A DNA stretch of 8,648 nucleotides, taken from the NCBI GenBank assembly GCA_048497495.1, contig JAFHCF010000029.1, forward strand, positions 1-8,648. The letters are read 5' to 3'. The position numbers were made by a program, and so were the translations under genes. Shown in pieces: positions 7,453 through 8,648 of the stretch (positions are counted from its first letter, which is position 1; each line of letters begins with the position of its first letter). A model generated the notes under the pieces. That model saw only the letters and a list, made by a program, of their open reading frames with translations, ran no database searches and had not been told where the DNA came from. The stretch comes from JAFHCF01 sp048497495 (GTDB taxonomy: Bacteria; Pseudomonadota; Alphaproteobacteria; Rhizobiales; Ancalomicrobiaceae).

Positions 7453-7880
7453 CCCTACCCGCCGAGATCGACTGGGCCCACGCCGAGGCGCCGAGCCTCG
7501 ATGCCTTCGAGGCGCTGGCCGTCGCCGCCTATCGGGCCCTGCCGCCCGAATTCCTCCATTTCACCGGCGAGGTGATGATCGCCATCGCCGACTTCCCCGA
7601 GGACGAGGTGCTCGACGAGATGGAACTGGAGTCCGAGTATGACCTGCTCGGCCTGTTCCACGGCACCGGGCTTCCCCACGGCGGCGCCATGCCGGAGACC
7701 GGGCGGCTGCCCAACCGCATCCTGCTCTACCGGCGGCCGATCCTCGATTTCTGGGCCGAGCACGACGAGACGCTGGGCGCGATCGTCACCCATGTGCTGA
7801 TCCACGAGATCGGCCATCACTTCGGCTTCTCCGACGCCGACATGGACGCCATCGAACGGCTGGCGAAGGATCACGACTGA
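7449..7880 (+). CDS. Small metallopeptidase-family protein (PF06262-like minimal zincin)
   Basis: A 143-residue protein with no signal peptide. The start ATG overlaps the TGA of the Fe-S protein gene by ATGA, so translation is coupled. The zinc-binding signature HEIGHHFGFSD lies at residues 119-129: His119, Glu120 and His123 form the HExxH core, and Asp129 in HExxHxxGxxD is the expected third ligand. Upstream, LPPEFLHFTGEVMIAIADFP (about residues 31-50), the segment LLGLFHG and NRILLYRRPI match the layout of the DUF1025/PF06262 minimal zincin group. Members are short, cytoplasmic and poorly understood; proteolytic activity has not been generally established. All zinc ligands are present here, so the protein is probably folded with metal. 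The gene pair with the Fe-S protein may be conserved, but this cannot be checked from one window. Confidence 0.9.
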   Translation: MTLPAEIDWAHAEAPSLDAFEALAVAAYRALPPEFLHFTGEVMIAIADFPEDEVLDEMELESEYDLLGLFHGTGLPHGGAMPETGRLPNRILLYRRPILDFWAEHDETLGAIVTHVLIHEIGHHFGFSDADMDAIERLAKDHD

Positions 7881-7909
7881 GGGCCGTTCGGCAAGAGGAG
7901 GGAGCCCCG

Positions 7910-8506
7910 ATGAAGCGAGCGATCCCGATGGTGCTGCGGCTCTCGGTCTCGGCCGTCCTGTTCGCCGCCGGATCGGCGGGGGCGGTGGAGATCGAGGCGC
8001 CGGCGACCACCTGCGCCTTCCAGGCGTGGTCGAAGGACCCCGGGCGGCTCAACGTGCGTGCCGCGCCGCGCGCCGACGGCGCGGTGATCACCCGGTTGCC
8101 GCCGCCGGTGCGCGCCGGATCGGAGAGCTTCTCGCCGGAGATGAAGATCATCGGCGCCAAGAACGGCTGGCTGCTGATCGACGGGGCGGAGATCACCGAC
8201 TACGGCGTCGGCAAGCCCGGCCCGGCCTTCGTCGGTCGTGGCTGGGTGTCGGGCGCGATGGTCGACGTCACGCCGCAGGACGAGCGGGTGCGCACCGCCC
8301 CCGACGTGGCGGCGAAGGTCGTCGACGAACCGCGCCAGGACGCCGCCAAGGGCACGGAGTTCCTGAAACTGCGCCGGATCTGGTCGTGCGAGGGGCGATG
8401 GGCCGAGGTCGAGGGGGACTTCGTGTTCGAGGCGGGCACGCCGGGCCGTCACGCTCGGGGTTGGGTCACCGAGCTCTGCGGCAACCAGGTCACCACCTGC
8501 CCGTGA
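7910..8506 (+). CDS. Secreted SH3b-domain protein
   Basis: A 198-residue exported protein. The ATG at 7910 is preceded by GAGGAGGGAG (7895-7904) at good spacing and lies 29 bases after the zincin stop. The signal peptide covers residues 1-25 (MKRAIPMVLRL, hydrophobic core, cleavage after SAGA). The mature part begins with a bacterial SH3 segment, RLNVRAAPRADGAVITRLPP (about residues 46-65), followed by WLLIDGAEI and GRGWVSG, the usual end of such a domain. A second, more diverged half ends WAEVEGDFVFEAGTP...RGWVTELCG. Four cysteines in the mature part (near residues 35, 167, 190 and 197) could form two disulphides. SH3b proteins in the periplasm often bind peptidoglycan or peptides, but no enzymatic domain is present here, so the role is unknown. 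A hairpin at 8546-8569 may end transcription. Confidence 0.85.
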   Translation: MKRAIPMVLRLSVSAVLFAAGSAGAVEIEAPATTCAFQAWSKDPGRLNVRAAPRADGAVITRLPPPVRAGSESFSPEMKIIGAKNGWLLIDGAEITDYGVGKPGPAFVGRGWVSGAMVDVTPQDERVRTAPDVAAKVVDEPRQDAAKGTEFLKLRRIWSCEGRWAEVEGDFVFEAGTPGRHARGWVTELCGNQVTTCP

Positions 8507-8545
8507 CGACGCGGGGCGATCGGCGGGTAGACGCCCGGTTCGCGT

Positions 8546-8569
8546 GCCGAGAAGGGCTTTGTTCTCGGC
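8546..8569 (+). terminator. Inverted repeat after the SH3b gene, possible weak terminator
   Basis: GCCGAGAA (8546-8553) and TTCTCGGC (8562-8569) form a perfect 8-bp stem around an eight-base loop, 39 bases after the stop codon. No T-run follows on the plus strand, so intrinsic termination would be weak; factor-assisted termination or another role is possible. Confidence 0.4.
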
Positions 8570-8580
8570 TCGAAACGCGC

Positions 8581-8635
8581 TAGTGGTTCGATCGAGACGG
8601 ATGGTTCCCATCCGTCTCGTGAATCAGAACCACTA
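8581..8635. repeat. Long compound palindrome at the right edge
   Basis: Outer arms TAGTGGTTC (8581-8589) and GAACCACTA (8627-8635) are perfectly complementary. Between them, CGAGACGGATGG (8593-8604) and CCATCCGTCTCG (8608-8619) are a perfect 12-bp pair around a TTC loop. GAT (8590-8592) can also pair with ATC (8623-8625). The whole folds into one hairpin of about 24 base pairs with two small bulges. It holds no gene. It could be a dispersed palindromic element, a small mobile element remnant, a bidirectional terminator or a structured leader. A TTGACC box at 8641-8646 just beyond it could be a -35 element for a gene outside the window. Confidence 0.8.
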
Positions 8636-8648
8636 ACTTATTGACCTC

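Noticed and set aside
7871..8611. Minus-strand open frame of 246 codons starting inside the right-edge palindrome
   Set aside because: It is antisense to the SH3b gene, which has a good ribosome binding site, signal peptide and SH3 motif; the antisense product has no domain.

Overview
The window is high-GC DNA (by eye near 70% G+C, except one AT-rich stretch). Its gene content fits an alphaproteobacterium, probably of the Hyphomicrobiales/Rhizobiales type: an RND tripartite efflux operon, an Acs-type acetyl-CoA synthetase, a short secreted YkuD L,D-transpeptidase, a small periplasmic c-type cytochrome and a PF06262-like zincin. The taxonomic call is an inference from gene types and base composition, not from a marker gene.

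Layout. Positions 1-1695 (minus strand) hold the start of an RND efflux operon: a NodT-family outer-membrane lipoprotein (1695 to 178), which overlaps by ATGA the first codons of a periplasmic adaptor that runs off the left edge. A 584-base divergent intergenic region (1696-2279) separates it from acs (2280-4220, plus strand). This region has no convincing gene but carries a candidate promoter for each side and three inverted repeats. A strong hairpin terminator (4249-4280) closes acs. Directly after it the composition drops sharply to AT-rich for about 900 bases. This segment carries one gene (4329-5000) for a protein with one membrane helix, a coiled coil and a C-terminal soluble domain, of unknown function. 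It looks like an acquired insert.

From 5234 GC-rich genes resume, all on the plus strand: the L,D-transpeptidase (5234-5749), a c-type cytochrome (5894-6280), a small single-helix membrane protein (6414-6686), an eight-cysteine Fe-S protein (6691-7452), a small zincin metalloprotease (7449-7880) and a secreted SH3b-domain protein (7910-8506). Genes 6414 to 8506 are tightly packed and probably one transcript. The right edge (8546-8648) has two inverted repeats, one of them a long compound palindrome.

How the genes fit together. The efflux operon and acs are unrelated neighbours sharing a divergent control region. The 5234-8506 block is rich in exported or envelope proteins (transpeptidase, cytochrome c, SH3b protein, membrane anchor) plus two cytoplasmic-looking proteins (Fe-S protein, zincin), but the sequence does not prove a shared pathway. 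I found no clearly new multi-gene system. The best leads are a leader hairpin that could hide the ribosome binding site of the transpeptidase gene, the AT-rich single-gene insert, a 30-bp tandem repeat after the cytochrome gene, and the long palindrome at the right edge.
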